Source: Roseinatronobacter sp. S2 (GTDB lineage Bacteria > Pseudomonadota > Alphaproteobacteria > Rhodobacterales > Rhodobacteraceae). From it: DNA of 64,000 nt. Both the position numbers and the translations under genes were made by a program. Below are positions 8,449-16,736 of this stretch, piece after piece (the first letter of the stretch is position 1; every line of letters begins with the position of its first letter). The notes below the pieces were generated by a model. It saw nothing but the letters and a program-made list of their open reading frames with translations. It was not told where the DNA came from and made no database searches. The stretch is from assembly GCF_029581395.1 (NCBI RefSeq), contig NZ_CP121113.1:1112001-1176000 (forward strand), in the 5' to 3' direction.

Positions 8449-9146
8449 TGCGCCTCGTCGATCCTGTCAGCGCCGCCAAGTTTCGCCCAGACGGGATGCC
8501 CCGCCCCTATCCCGGCATTACCATCAGCGCGCCACTGCGCCGCGATCCTACGATCATTGCTGCGCTGAACCGGTTGTGCGCGATGCTGCGAGGTCTCCCC
8601 TGTGCGGCCGCCTTCAGCTTTCTGCCGCCATCGTGCTGGCACATGACAGTAATGCGAGGGGTAAATCTGCGGCGTCGTCATGATGCGTGGCCGCGCGGCT
8701 TGGCGCGCGGCGCGTCCCTGTCGTATTTGGCCCGGAGCATGCAGGATCGATTGCAACCCGTTGCGCTGCCGTCCGAATTGCGGCTGGTCGTGAGCGGGGT
8801 GGAGTTGACGGGGGCGGGGGATATCCGGCTGGTCTTGAACCCCGCAGGGAGCGGGCGTTCCACGCGTCTGTATCGGTTGCGCGAGCGGATGGCGCGTGCT
8901 TTGCATCACAGTGACCCCGGCCTGCGCGGTCCGCTGCATTTGACGCTGGCCTACCGCACGCGACCCATTCTGGCCGATACTGAGGCCCAGCTTGCTGCCG
9001 CGCTGCGCGCTAAAATGGCTGGGAGCAATGGAAAGATCATTGGGGCGGGTATCACGTTTGGTCGGCCCGCGCTGATCATCTATCGCCACATGTGGGATTT
9101 CTCGCACCATTGCGGAAGGTCCGGCGCGCGACCTTTGCCACGCTGA
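8445..9146 (+). CDS. 2H phosphoesterase superfamily protein (DUF1868-like)
   Basis: A 233-residue protein with the two H-x-T/S motifs of the 2H superfamily: CWHMTVMRG near residue 65 and PLHLTLAYR near residue 165. This spacing of about 100 residues fits 2H enzymes, which open 2',3'-cyclic or other nucleotide-like cyclic phosphodiesters. The sequence around the motifs resembles DUF1868. It overlaps the EEP stop codon (ATGATG), so it is the last gene of the tct operon. No signal peptide is visible, which places it in the cytoplasm. Exact substrate is not known for this subgroup. Confidence 0.78.
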   Translation: MMRLVDPVSAAKFRPDGMPRPYPGITISAPLRRDPTIIAALNRLCAMLRGLPCAAAFSFLPPSCWHMTVMRGVNLRRRHDAWPRGLARGASLSYLARSMQDRLQPVALPSELRLVVSGVELTGAGDIRLVLNPAGSGRSTRLYRLRERMARALHHSDPGLRGPLHLTLAYRTRPILADTEAQLAAALRAKMAGSNGKIIGAGITFGRPALIIYRHMWDFSHHCGRSGARPLPR

Positions 9147-9659
9147 AGCATCTCGCCCGCATGCGGCAGGATGAGTAAACGGACGCAGTAAAACACGAAC
9201 AGCAATCAAGTTAAGTGAAACCATCGGGGCTGCGTTGTCGACGCTGAGCTTTTGGATGTTTGCTGCAAGCATGGAATATTCGTGTGCTTCTGCACACCAT
9301 CGACGTCCTGACAAGAGGAAGCTTAACCTTTGTCAACCGCCCCATTGGCGCCGTCATGTTTTCGGCAATCGTTGGCGTTACTGGTGTCCAACTTTTTCGG
9401 CCGGCGCTGCAGCATTGGGCATTGAGGAAGTCTCGCAACAATCGAGGTGCATAGCTGGCTTATGTTTGAGTGACGCCGTATCAGAACCTAGAAAAACTCA
9501 GACGCGTAACGTGCCCTTAGGCAATGACCGATGAAGTTGGAGTTGAAGCCGCGCTCCCTCTGTGATCAAGACATTCAGTATTGCTGCCCCATATTTTACG
9601 ATGCTCTCCTGTCATGTATGAGAGAATCTCTTTGGGATAGCGTCATGAGGCGGAAGACT
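9147..9659. other. Stretch without an intact gene after the tct operon
   Basis: About 510 bases. The plus frame around 9260-9454 is described separately as a possible TctA tail; the rest shows no recognisable coding sequence, RNA or terminator. Confidence 0.4.
9260..9454 (+). pseudogene. Possible TctA C-terminal remnant
   Basis: A 64-codon frame contains LTRGSLTFVNRPIGAVMFSA and a following hydrophobic run. This resembles the last helix of TctA proteins, where a loop ending in RP precedes a terminal membrane helix. Nothing of the rest of TctA is present, so it would be a scrap of a second tct locus. The match is short and could be coincidental. Confidence 0.25.
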
Positions 9660-10043
9660 ATGTTGACAGGATTTCATCACGTCGCGATCATTTGCAGCGA
9701 CATCGCGCGCAGCCGGGCGTTTTACGTTGATCTTCTGGGTTTGCCGGTGCTGGCCGAGAGCTACCGTGCGGCGCGGCAAAGCTGGAAGGTCGATCTGGGC
9801 CTGCCCGGCGGCGGCCAGATTGAGCTGTTCTCTTTTCCCGGCGCGCCGGCGCGGCCTTCGCGACCCGAAGCGCAAGGCTTGCGGCATCTGGCCTTTTCGG
9901 TGGCTGATGTGTCTTCCGCAAAGCACTGGCTGGAGGAGCAGGGCATCGCCGTGGAGCCCGTCAGGCTGGATGAGACGACTGGCCGGAGGTTCACGTTCTT
10001 TGCCGATCCCGACGGACTGCCTCTGGAACTCTACGAGAGCTGA
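9660..10043 (+). CDS. VOC-family metalloprotein (glyoxalase I-like, YaeR/GloA2 type)
   Basis: A 127-residue single-domain vicinal oxygen chelate protein: opening GFHHVAIICSDIARSRAFY with the first metal-binding His, LRHLAFSV with the second, and closing FADPDGLPLELYE with the metal-binding Glu. Length and motif order match the YaeR/SMU1112c-like group. The chosen ATG follows the family start; an upstream ATG at 9645 is possible. It stands alone, in the same direction as the tct operon but more than 500 bases away. It may detoxify a reactive aldehyde or metabolise a small chelating substrate. Confidence 0.85.
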   Translation: MLTGFHHVAIICSDIARSRAFYVDLLGLPVLAESYRAARQSWKVDLGLPGGGQIELFSFPGAPARPSRPEAQGLRHLAFSVADVSSAKHWLEEQGIAVEPVRLDETTGRRFTFFADPDGLPLELYES

Positions 10044-10141
10044 GTGTCCGGTTCAAAACCGAGTGAACGATTTTGCCCATTTGCAAAAAGCTGCGTCATG
10101 TGGCGGATACAGGTGATCAGGCCCCGGTGCTGTCGGGGATG

Positions 10142-10152
10142 CCCCCCCCCCC
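10142..10152. repeat. Homopolymer tract of 11 C
   Basis: An uninterrupted run of 11 cytosines in a region without an intact gene. Such tracts mutate by slippage. Here it lies about 90 bases beyond the end of the broken frlB-like gene, so it is more likely neutral or an assembly-sensitive site than a phase switch. Confidence 0.9.
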
Positions 10153-10238
10153 AGCCGCCGGGACCCTGCGCATCCTTGCTGCCGACCCCGAACATCTTGG
10201 TGCTGCACAGGACAACCATCCTGCGAGCCAGTGTCGCC

Positions 10239-11103
10239 TTAATACGCCATTTTCCACATATATCTGCGGGTTGTCAGGGGGTGTCCTTTGCGTCGGCCAA
10301 TCGTTCGGCATACATGCGAAGCAAAGGTGTGAACACGAGTGGGGCGAGGTAATCCGCGATTCTTGCGTTGAACCTGTTCAACCCGAATTCCTGTGCATCA
10401 GGATTGTGGTGCGCTGGCTGAATTTACGCGCAAACGCAACCGCGCGTTCATCCATTGTCCGACTATTCCCCAAGCCCAGAAGGATCAGGAACGGTGTATC
10501 GAAATCTGTGATTTCAAACGGGCCATGGAAGTATTCGCCTGAATTGATTGCCGCAGAATGAATCCAGAGCATTTCCTGAAAAATGCAGATCGCATAGGAA
10601 TAGGCAACCCCGTAGGACGTGCCTGACGCCATTGTATAGATCACAGGTTCACGTTTGTGGGCCGCGGCGAACGCAACGGCCTTTTCCCGATGCCCGGCGG
10701 TCACTTCTGCAACAATAACGCCAATCTCGGACAGCGCGCGATCAAATTCTATAGCTGTTGCATTCCCCTCTCGCGTCGCGAGAATTCCGAAGCTTAGGCG
10801 GAACACCACAGCCGCTGAATGCTGTGGTGACATGGTCATTGGATCATGATCGTAGTAGATGACGTGCTCTGACGCCACATCGAGGGGGCTGTCAGGCACA
10901 TGCGTCAGTGCGATGGTCAATGCGCCCGCCGCGCGTGCGGTTTGGGCGGCCAGCACCGTTTCGGGTGTTGTCCCGGAATGTGAACACAGCACTACGACTG
11001 ATGATTTCCCAAGTCTGCGCGGGGCGCGGGTCGTGAATTCTGCGGAATTCACTGCGAAACCGGCAATCGCCTTTGCTTCGCGGTCCATGAGATACTGGTT
11101 CGG
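10239..11103 (-). pseudogene. FrlB-like SIS-domain sugar isomerase/deglycase, broken
   Basis: The main frame starts inside the protein at YLMDREAKA and contains the SIS phosphosugar site VVLCSHSGTTPETV and later GTSYGVAYSYAICIFQEMLW (in part). This matches fructoselysine 6-phosphate deglycase FrlB and related glutamine-fructose-6-phosphate transaminase-like proteins of about 330-350 residues. The first 50 or so residues are replaced by IS110 sequence at about 11103. The frame then breaks near 10385, continues as FNARIADYLAPLVFTP in another frame, and breaks again near 10300 before the family terminus RRYMWKMAY and TAA at 10239-10241. It cannot make a functional enzyme. Confidence 0.75.
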
Positions 11104-11105
11104 CC

Positions 11106-11444
11106 GTGGGATCTGATGCCTCATCACGGGTGATGACGATGCTAGGTTTGACGCCGATCACCGCAATGGCAATCGAAGCCTTTGCTCCCACGCTGTCAGT
11201 ATTCAAGCGCAGTCGGGATTTCGCAGCCTTGCTCGGATTGGTGCCTTGGCAACATTCAACCGGTGGCAAACAGATGCTGGGGCGAACCTCGGAGAAGGGG
11301 CAGCGTGATATCCGGCGCCTGCTTGCCATCGGTGCGATGTCGGTCATCCGCCGGGCAACAAGGAAAGGGACGTTCCCGGGAACCTGGCTTCATGCCATGT
11401 TCTTGCGCAAGCCACGCAAAGTAGTTGCCGGACAACAGGCCTGA
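11106..11444 (+). mobile_element. IS110-family transposase, C-terminal remnant
   Basis: The frame encodes the second half of an IS110/IS116/IS902 transposase: MLGLTPITAMAIEAF (the helix-hairpin-like start of the transposase_20 domain), FAALLGLVPWQHSTGGKQ and GRTSEKGQRDIRRLL. It stops shortly after RKPRKVVAG, before the usual terminus. The N-terminal RuvC-like DEDD domain is absent. It abuts the 5' break of the frlB-like gene, so insertion or deletion by this element probably destroyed that gene. Confidence 0.8.
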
Positions 11445-11550
11445 TACATGACCGCACCCGATCACACGTCAATGCTGTGCAAAAACCGGCTTGCGCGAAC
11501 GACCGTCTTGCGCGAACGGGGGGTATCTATACATGATCACGCATTGCTGA

Positions 11551-12324
11551 TCATGCACGATCGAAATAGCCGCTGAGAAAGGCCCGGCAGCGGTCAGAGC
11601 GGGTGTTGCCGAAGACCTGTTCGGGCGTCCCGTCCTCTTCCACGACACCCTGGTGCAGGAAGACAGTACGACTCGAAACTTCGCGGGCAAAGCCCATCTC
11701 ATGCGTGACGATGACCATCGTCCGGCCTTCTTCGGCAAGGTGGCGCATCACCTTCAACACCTCGCCGACCAGTTCCGGGTCAAGGGCTGATGTCGGTTCA
11801 TCAAAGAGAAGCGCGCGGGGCTTCTGCGCCAGGCCGCGCGCGATGGCGACGCGCTGTTGCTGTCCACCCGACAGCTGGTTTGGCCAGGCATCCGCCTTGT
11901 CCGCCAATCCTACCTTTTCCAGCAGCGCCAAGGCCTCGTCTCGGCATTCCGCCTTGCTGCGGCGCTGGACGATCAGCGGCGCCTCGGTGACGTTCTGAAG
12001 CACCGTGCGGTGGGGCCAGAGGTTGAAGTTCTGGAATACGAAGCCAAGGTTGCGGCGAATGGTGCGGGCAGTGCGTTCCTGGGCACGGTTCAGCCTGCCT
12101 CCTTGGACCGTGATATGCGCATCGCCTACCGATACCGAACCGCTGTCGGGCGTCTCGAGCATGGGGATGCAGCGCAGCAGGGTGCTTTTTCCCGAACCGC
12201 TGGCACCGATCAGCGAAAGAACATCGCCATCGCTGGCCTGAAGATCGATGCCGCGAAGGACCTTGTTCTGTCCAAAGCTCTTGTGCAAACCCTTGACTGA
12301 GACTGCGGGATGGGTGCTTGTCAT
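11551..12324 (-). CDS. Polar amino acid ABC transporter ATP-binding protein
   Basis: A 257-residue ATPase with Walker [10 protein letters not shown], signature LSGGQQQRV, Walker [12 protein letters not shown] and the switch histidine in [10 protein letters not shown], all typical of the GlnQ/HisP group. The ATG at 12324 overlaps the stop of the permease upstream (ATGA), which fixes the start. It is the last gene of a four-gene importer operon read leftwards. The ATPase drives uptake of a polar amino acid or derivative. The neighbouring amidohydrolase and aminotransferase suggest an N-acyl or otherwise modified amino acid, by inference. Confidence 0.95.
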   Translation of the reverse strand: MTSTHPAVSVKGLHKSFGQNKVLRGIDLQASDGDVLSLIGASGSGKSTLLRCIPMLETPDSGSVSVGDAHITVQGGRLNRAQERTARTIRRNLGFVFQNFNLWPHRTVLQNVTEAPLIVQRRSKAECRDEALALLEKVGLADKADAWPNQLSGGQQQRVAIARGLAQKPRALLFDEPTSALDPELVGEVLKVMRHLAEEGRTMVIVTHEMGFAREVSSRTVFLHQGVVEEDGTPEQVFGNTRSDRCRAFLSGYFDRA

Positions 12325-13010
12325 TGTCTTGCTCCGAATTGCCAGGGAGAGAGGGTGCGTTCGATCCGGTCGGTCAACCGCGTCACGATCAGCGAGAGCA
12401 CCAGATAGATCAGCCCGGCGCAAAGGAATATCTCGACCGCGCGCCAGGTTTCGGCGACGGCTTCCCGGGCGATGCCGGTCACATCCATCAGGCTGATCAT
12501 GCTGACCAGCGCGGTGGATTTCAGCATCGAGATCACCTCGTTGGAATAAGCTGGCAATGCCTGACGCACCGCGATGGGCAGTGTCACCCGGCGCAACACC
12601 TGCAAACGCGACATACCGCAGACGCGCGCCGCCTCGCGGGCGCCGACAGGCACCGCGCGCAGACCACCGCGCAGGATCTCGGAGGTATAGGCCGCGTCAT
12701 TCAGGATGAGTGCCAGCAACCCGCACCAGTAGGGTTCGCGCAGGAACGGCCAAAGAAAGCTTGACCGGATGAACTCGATCTGACCCAGACCAAAGTAGAT
12801 CATGAAAATTTGTACCAGCAGCGGCGTGCCGCGGAAGACGAAGACATAACTGCTCGCGAGCGCAGTGCCGGGGCGTGTGGTGCGTGCGAGATTGAGCAGC
12901 AGCGCAAGGCCAGCCCCGCCCAGCAAAGAGAAAAAAGTCAGGTTGAGCGTCAGCGGCAGGCCAGACAGAAGCTTGGGGAAAATGCTGGCAAGAAAAATGG
13001 TATCCATCAT
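12321..13010 (-). CDS. Polar amino acid ABC transporter permease (HisM/GlnP type), second copy
   Basis: A 229-residue permease with about five membrane helices and the coupling (EAA) loop [20 protein letters not shown] near residue 125-145. It opens with [17 protein letters not shown], the usual start of this family. Its start overlaps the stop of the other permease by four bases, and its stop overlaps the ATPase start. The two permeases presumably form a heterodimer in the inner membrane. Confidence 0.93.
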   Translation of the reverse strand: MMDTIFLASIFPKLLSGLPLTLNLTFFSLLGGAGLALLLNLARTTRPGTALASSYVFVFRGTPLLVQIFMIYFGLGQIEFIRSSFLWPFLREPYWCGLLALILNDAAYTSEILRGGLRAVPVGAREAARVCGMSRLQVLRRVTLPIAVRQALPAYSNEVISMLKSTALVSMISLMDVTGIAREAVAETWRAVEIFLCAGLIYLVLSLIVTRLTDRIERTLSPWQFGARQ

Positions 13011-13726
13011 CGTTCCCCTTCCGAGTAGCCGGCCATGGTGCGTCGCTCAAGCAGGCGAAAAAACTGGTCGGAAAGCGTGGTAATTACCAGATAGAGGACG
13101 GCCGCCGCAGAGAAGAACAGCAAATGCTCATAGGTGGTGCCTGCAGCGATCGAAACCTGACGCATGATCTCCACCAGTCCGGTAACCGAAACCAGCGCGC
13201 TTTCCTTGACCACGGACTGCCACTGATTGCCCATGCCCGGTATCGCAGTGACCAAGGCCTGAGGCGCGGTCACGCGCCGAAGAAGCTGCCATCGCGTCAT
13301 GCCGACGACACGCCCGGCCTCTAGCGTGCCCTTCGGCACCGCCTGATAAGCCCCGCGCAGAACCTCGGACTGTCCGGCCCCCGAGATCATGCCGATGGCC
13401 AGCATACCGGCGACGAAGCCGCTGATGTCAAAGGGGCCTTCGAGCCCCAGCGCCGTGCCCACGTAGGTGACGACCTGTCGCCCGCCGAAGTAGAACAGGA
13501 AAATCACCAGAAGATCGGGCACCCCCCGCAGGACAACAACGTAGACATCGGCGATGCGGCGCGCCAACATATTGCCGGAGACCCTCGCCCAGACCGTCAG
13601 CGTACCAAGGACCGTGCCCAGCAGGAACGCCGAAAGCGAGACGGCGAGGGTCATGAAACCGGCGCGCACAAGCGCCGGTCCCCAACCCTCTGGGCCGAAG
13701 CCCAAAAGATAAAGTTCAGATGTCAT
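13007..13726 (-). CDS. Polar amino acid ABC transporter permease (HisQ type), first copy
   Basis: A 239-residue permease with LVRAGFMTLAVSLSAFLLG at the start and the EAA loop GTLEAGRVVGMTRWQLLRRV near residue 150. It includes the FFYFGGRQVVTYVG loop typical of HisQ/OccQ-like partners. It lies only 7 bases after the binding-protein gene. Together with the second permease it builds the channel of the importer. Confidence 0.93.
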   Translation of the reverse strand: MTSELYLLGFGPEGWGPALVRAGFMTLAVSLSAFLLGTVLGTLTVWARVSGNMLARRIADVYVVVLRGVPDLLVIFLFYFGGRQVVTYVGTALGLEGPFDISGFVAGMLAIGMISGAGQSEVLRGAYQAVPKGTLEAGRVVGMTRWQLLRRVTAPQALVTAIPGMGNQWQSVVKESALVSVTGLVEIMRQVSIAAGTTYEHLLFFSAAAVLYLVITTLSDQFFRLLERRTMAGYSEGER

Positions 13727-13733
13727 GAGAGTA

Positions 13734-14585
13734 TCAGTATTGTTCCGGGGTCACGACAAGCCCGAACCACTTCGTTGACAGTTCTGCAAGTGTACCATCC
13801 GCGACGACGCTCTCAAGTCCGGCGTTGAAAGCTTCACGCAACGCGTCATCGCCCTTCTGCACCGCGATGCCCGCACCAGCGCCCATTAAGCCGCCGATGA
13901 AGGTCGGGCCGGTGGCCATGGCGCGGTCGGCGTTTTGTTCCAAGAAGGCCGAGACGTTGGTAAGTGATGCGATGCCCGCGTCGATGCGCCCGATCATCAG
14001 ATCCTGATAAACGTCCGGGCCGTTGGGATAAGTGCGGACATTCACGCCCTTGTCCTTCAGGTATTCCTCAAGGAAGGCGGACTGGATCGTCGCCTGTTGC
14101 ACACCGATTGTCTTGCCATGCAGCACGTCGGCCACAGCGTCGATGGCAGGGACGATGCTGTCCGGTTCACCCAGGTCGGCGGTGGCGCCGTCCATCGGCA
14201 GTTCAATCCCTGCCCGGTTCATCACCACAAAGGTCGAGCCGCCCAGCGTGTAGGGCAGCGAGAAGTCAACCACGTCCTGGCGGACGGGCGTGATGCTGAT
14301 GCTGTTGATCACGGCGTCGTATTTACCGTCGATCAGACCCTGGATCATGCCGTCCCACGCCTGTGAGATAAACTCGATTTCCAGACCCTGCCGCTCGGCG
14401 ATCTCATTCGCGAGGTCGATTTCGAAGCCATAGAGATCGCCGTTAGGGCGCGTCATGTTGGACGGTGGGAAGGCACCACCGGTCGTGAGGATGATAGTGC
14501 GGTCGGTAACATCGGCTTGGACGGCTGTCAGGCTCAGCACGCCAGCGATCAGCGCGGCGCTTGCGCTCAGAATTGTCTTGGTCAT
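13734..14585 (-). CDS. Polar amino acid ABC transporter substrate-binding protein
   Basis: A 283-residue SBP_bac_3 protein with a signal peptide ending near VQADV (residue about 25). It shows the family phrases GFEIDLANEIAERQGLEIEF and WDGMIQGLIDGKYDAVINSI (in part), which place the amino acid alpha-carboxylate-binding Arg/Asp residues in the usual region. It is the first gene of the importer operon and lies 40 bases downstream of the amidohydrolase. Ligand identity cannot be decided; histidine-, opine- and cystine-type relatives share these features. Confidence 0.93.
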   Translation of the reverse strand: MTKTILSASAALIAGVLSLTAVQADVTDRTIILTTGGAFPPSNMTRPNGDLYGFEIDLANEIAERQGLEIEFISQAWDGMIQGLIDGKYDAVINSISITPVRQDVVDFSLPYTLGGSTFVVMNRAGIELPMDGATADLGEPDSIVPAIDAVADVLHGKTIGVQQATIQSAFLEEYLKDKGVNVRTYPNGPDVYQDLMIGRIDAGIASLTNVSAFLEQNADRAMATGPTFIGGLMGAGAGIAVQKGDDALREAFNAGLESVVADGTLAELSTKWFGLVVTPEQY

Positions 14586-14625
14586 GTTTTATTCCTTTGT
14601 TCATCGGTTTTGTTTGGGAAGGAGG

Positions 14626-15813
14626 TTAGCGGAGCAATTCGGTTGCCATGCGTGCCAGCACGATGGCGCTGTCGGCAATGCAGCTTTCGTTGGGCTGGTA
14701 GTCCGAGTTGTGGACGCGATCATCGCGACCGGGGATACGGGCACCGACAAGGATCTGGATGGAAGGCATCCGCTCGGTGAAGAGTGAGAAGTCTTCCGCG
14801 CCGAAGCTGCGGCCTTCAGCGACATGCGGCGCCTCGCCGAACTGGGCGGCAAGCGCCGTGGCGGCGCGGTCTACCATCGCGTCATCGTTCACCAAGGCAG
14901 GCACGCCGCGGACGTATTCGATCCCGGCTTCCAGATCCATCGCAGCGGCGGAATGCGAACAGATGCGGCGGAACGATGCTTCTATCCGGTCGCGCGACTG
15001 GGCCGTGCGGCAGCGGGCGGTACCCTCAAACATGCAGGTGTCGGGGATGATGTTTTGCGTCTGACCACCGGCGATATGGCCAATGGTCAGCACTGCCGAC
15101 TGCGCCGGGTCCATCTCTCGGGAGATGATAGTCTGCAACTGGCTGATGATATGGGCGGCCCCGACGATCGGATCGATGGCCGTGTGCGGGCGGGCGGCAT
15201 GCCCGGAACTGCCACGGATTGTCACCTTGAACTCGTCGCTGGACGCAGTGGCGGCGCCGCGTTGCAGCAGTATCTTTCCGGCGTCCAGCTCGGGCCGGTT
15301 GTGAAACGTGATGGCCATGTCCGCGCCATCACCCGCGCCATCAGCAAGCATGGCCGCCGCGCCGCTTTCCAGCGTTTCCTCGGCGGGTTGGAAGATCAGC
15401 CGCACACTGCCGCGCAGTCGCGGGCCGATCTGCTTGAGCGCGTGCGCCGCACCGAGCAGGGCAGAGGTATGCAGGTCATGCCCGCAAGCATGCATTTTGC
15501 CCGGAACGGTCGAGGCATAAGGAAGCCCTGTCATCTCCTGAATCGGTAGCGCGTCCATGTCGGCGCGCAGGATCAGGCAGGGACCGGGCGCGCCGCCCTC
15601 AATTTCGGCCACGACGCCGGTGCGTCCAACGCCGGTCTTCGGGTCCAGGCCGATGGCGCGCAACTCCTCGGCCACAAGGGCGGCCGTGCGGATGGTGTCG
15701 AAACCTGTCTCCGGGTGGGCGTGGATATTGCGCCGTATTTCCACAAGCCGCGATTCAACATCGCGAACAAGCTTTTCGATCTCGGGGCCGGGATCATTGG
15801 CAAATTCAGTCAT
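14626..15813 (-). CDS. M20-family amidohydrolase (IAA-amino acid hydrolase/carboxypeptidase type)
   Basis: A 395-residue metalloamidase. Metal-binding and catalytic segments seen: HACGHDLHTSALLGAA, the acidic pair in QPAEETLESG, TFHNRPELDAG, and the C-terminal GAEDFSLF with a following VHNSDY histidine. These fit M20D enzymes (HipO, IAA-amino acid hydrolases, N-acyl-amino acid deacylases). They remove an acyl group from an amino acid in the cytoplasm. The ATG at 15813 precedes MTEFANDPG; a longer frame from 15858 is less likely. It heads the operon with the polar amino acid importer, so the imported compound is probably its substrate. Confidence 0.92.
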   Translation of the reverse strand: MTEFANDPGPEIEKLVRDVESRLVEIRRNIHAHPETGFDTIRTAALVAEELRAIGLDPKTGVGRTGVVAEIEGGAPGPCLILRADMDALPIQEMTGLPYASTVPGKMHACGHDLHTSALLGAAHALKQIGPRLRGSVRLIFQPAEETLESGAAAMLADGAGDGADMAITFHNRPELDAGKILLQRGAATASSDEFKVTIRGSSGHAARPHTAIDPIVGAAHIISQLQTIISREMDPAQSAVLTIGHIAGGQTQNIIPDTCMFEGTARCRTAQSRDRIEASFRRICSHSAAAMDLEAGIEYVRGVPALVNDDAMVDRAATALAAQFGEAPHVAEGRSFGAEDFSLFTERMPSIQILVGARIPGRDDRVHNSDYQPNESCIADSAIVLARMATELLR

Positions 15814-15907
15814 CTTTTTTGTCTTTCTATCGCGTGCGAGATCGTTCCTCATTCGCAATATTCTGTGTAATTTCGGCTTTGATACAGGACCCTATTTACC
15901 GCGCTGT

Positions 15908-15921
15908 TATACAAATGTATA
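15908..15921. promoter_or_regulatory. Candidate TetR operator (14-base palindrome)
   Basis: TATACAAATGTATA is a perfect inverted repeat (TATAC-N4-GTATA) in the 260-base space between the divergent amidohydrolase and tetR genes. Position and symmetry suit an operator that lets the TetR protein control both directions. Binding is inferred. Confidence 0.5.
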
Positions 15922-16073
15922 GTATCTGCGACAAGTTTGAAGCGGACCAGTCACCATCGAAGCGTTTTTGATGGATTTCTGGACACTTCTGCTTACAAAA
16001 CGAACTCGCAGGACGTGATTGCCACCGCAGCCCTCAACTGCATGGCAACAGTCACAATACAGAAGGGTGCCCA

Positions 16074-16721
16074 ATGACACAGCGCAGCTATCAACGCCTG
16101 GGCGAGGACGCCCGACGCAATGCCCTGCTGGAAGCCACGCTGGATTGTCTGGCTGAAGACGGCATGGGCGGCGCCAGTGTGCGCAAGATCGCCGAGCGTG
16201 CGGGTGTTTCTGCCGGTCTGATCCGGCACTACTTCTTGTCGAAGGACGAGATGGTCCACGCGGCCTATGCCTATCTGATGGGCAACCTCACCGGTGCAGC
16301 GGCAGAGTCAGCGCGCATGGCCTCCGAGGGGCCTGCGCAGGCGCTGGCGCATTTTATTGCCGCGAACGTCAAGCACCCCAACCTGTCGTCACGCAAGGTT
16401 TCGCTTTGGGCGACCTTCATCGGGCGCGTCCGTTCCGGACAACGTTATGCCCAGATCCACCGCGAGAGCTATCGTGAATTCCTCGACCTGCTTGAAGCGC
16501 TGATCCACCCGGTCCTGACCCAGCACAATCTCCCGGCAGACCCGGCGACTTGCCATAGTCACGCCATCGCCCTGAATGGGTTGATCGACGGGCTATGGAT
16601 CGAAGGCTCGCTTGGCCACGGGCTCTATGACCCCGCACGGCTGCCCCGGATCGCGCTTTCTGCCGCAGAGGGCATCCTGCGCCTGCCCAACGACACACTG
16701 GCGCATCCAACTGCGCGCTGA
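16074..16721 (+). CDS. TetR/AcrR-family regulator (BetI-like)
   Basis: A 215-residue regulator. The N-terminal helix-turn-helix is clear: RRNALLEATLDCLAEDG then GASVRKIAERAGVSAGLIRHYF. The remainder has the BetI-type C-terminal helical domain with the late phrase LNGLIDGLWIEGSLG, found in BetI and its relatives. It is divergent from the amidohydrolase-importer operon and 15 bases upstream of the aminotransferase, so it most likely represses both. Its ligand is probably the imported compound or a breakdown product. Confidence 0.9.
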   Translation: MTQRSYQRLGEDARRNALLEATLDCLAEDGMGGASVRKIAERAGVSAGLIRHYFLSKDEMVHAAYAYLMGNLTGAAAESARMASEGPAQALAHFIAANVKHPNLSSRKVSLWATFIGRVRSGQRYAQIHRESYREFLDLLEALIHPVLTQHNLPADPATCHSHAIALNGLIDGLWIEGSLGHGLYDPARLPRIALSAAEGILRLPNDTLAHPTAR

Positions 16722-16736
16722 AGAAAAGGAAGACAC

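Noticed and set aside
8436..9314. 292-codon minus-strand frame
   Set aside because: Antisense to the 2H phosphoesterase gene, which has two HxT motifs and is coupled to its operon.
14824..15549. 241-codon plus-strand frame
   Set aside because: Antisense to the M20 amidohydrolase with intact metal-binding motifs.
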